Source: an uncultured Planctomycetaceae bacterium
GTDB taxonomy: Bacteria; Planctomycetota; Planctomycetia; Pirellulales; UBA1268
DNA length: 5,901 nucleotides
Direction: 5' to 3'
NCBI GenBank assembly: GCA_903885855.1
Contig: CAISKG010000525.1
Coordinates: 1 to 5,901 of the forward strand
In this document: positions 5,773 through 5,901 of the stretch, one piece after another
Numbering within the stretch: position 1 is the first letter of the stretch
Layout of the letters: each line of letters opens with the position of its first letter
Notes under the pieces: model-generated
Told to the model about the DNA's origin: nothing
Database searches by the model: none
Seen by the model: the letters and a program-made list of their open reading frames with translations, nothing else
Translations under genes and position numbers: made by a program

Positions 5773-5901
5773 ATGCTCATGATCCAGGGCGGTCGGCAGC
5801 GCCAGTGCGACGGCCTCGGCCGGCGCGACTTCCTCGCCATCGGCGGGCTCTCCTTCGGCGCCGCCGGGTTTTCCCTGGGGGGGCTCCTCCGCGCCGAGGC
5901 C
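5773..5901 (+). CDS. N-terminus of a third DUF1501-type Tat-exported protein (cut by the window end)
   Basis: Forty-three codons are visible. They begin MLMIQGG, then CDG at residues 12-14, then GRRDFLAIGG (16-25), a hydrophobic Gly/Phe/Leu segment and LLRAEA at 38-43. The layout (ML-x-I opening, a Cys-Asp pair a few residues before the twin arginines, the RRDFL motif, then LLRAEA) matches the start of the two DUF1501 proteins transcribed in the opposite direction and of planctomycete DUF1501 proteins in general. It reads away from them across a 274-base divergent gap. The start is supported by the ribosome binding site and a promoter-like pair. Only the signal region is present, so the family call rests on the leader. 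Other planctomycete Tat proteins share such leaders but less often the ML-x-I and CDG elements. The frame is open to the window edge. Confidence 0.75.
   Translation, partial: MLMIQGGRQRQCDGLGRRDFLAIGGLSFGAAGFSLGGLLRAEA

Noticed and set aside
5499..5840. N-terminal extension of DUF1501 gene 1 by 114 residues
   Set aside because: The extension overlaps the start of the divergent third DUF1501 gene, has no family character, and would bury the twin-arginine signal.

Overview
This is a very GC-rich window, by eye around 70% or more. It carries gene families typical of Planctomycetota: DUF1501 proteins with twin-arginine export signals, an exported FG-GAP/VCBS propeller protein, and a twin-arginine sugar-isomerase-like TIM barrel protein. 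The most likely source is a planctomycete of the Pirellulales type or a relative. This assignment rests on gene families and base composition only.

Layout. (1) Positions 2-454, + strand: the C-terminal 150 residues of an unrecognised protein. (2) 455-590: a short gap with a weak promoter candidate and a GAGGA ribosome binding site. (3) 591-1551, + strand: a xylose-isomerase-like TIM barrel protein. Its ATG and twin-arginine signal lie in one frame only if a C7 run (607-613) is read as C6. This suggests a sequencing or assembly error, or a real frameshift. (4) 1552-1581: a 30-base convergent gap, with a GC hairpin running over the stop codon of the opposite gene. (5) 5498 down to 1582, - strand: a three-gene operon of DUF1501 (448 aa), a 33-base gap, DUF1501 (445 aa), then a one-base TGATG overlap into a 399-aa propeller protein. 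(6) 5499-5772: a 274-base divergent regulatory region, less GC-rich than the genes, with candidate promoters on both strands. (7) 5773-5901, + strand: the first 43 residues of a third DUF1501-type protein, cut by the window end.

How the genes fit together. All four proteins with a visible N-terminus carry an export signal: twin-arginine (Tat) for both complete DUF1501 proteins, the partial third one and the TIM barrel protein, and a Sec-type signal for the propeller. The minus-strand operon therefore looks like a set of envelope or periplasmic proteins: two related alkaline-phosphatase-fold proteins, translationally coupled to a calcium-loop beta-propeller. The substrates are unknown. DUF1501 genes are numerous in planctomycete genomes and are thought to act in degrading complex, often sulfated, polysaccharides, but this role is only inferred here. 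I see no RNA genes, CRISPR array, insertion sequence, phage gene or origin. I found no clear new system. The most distinctive points are the DUF1501-DUF1501-propeller operon facing a third DUF1501 gene, and the frame break at the start of the isomerase-like gene.
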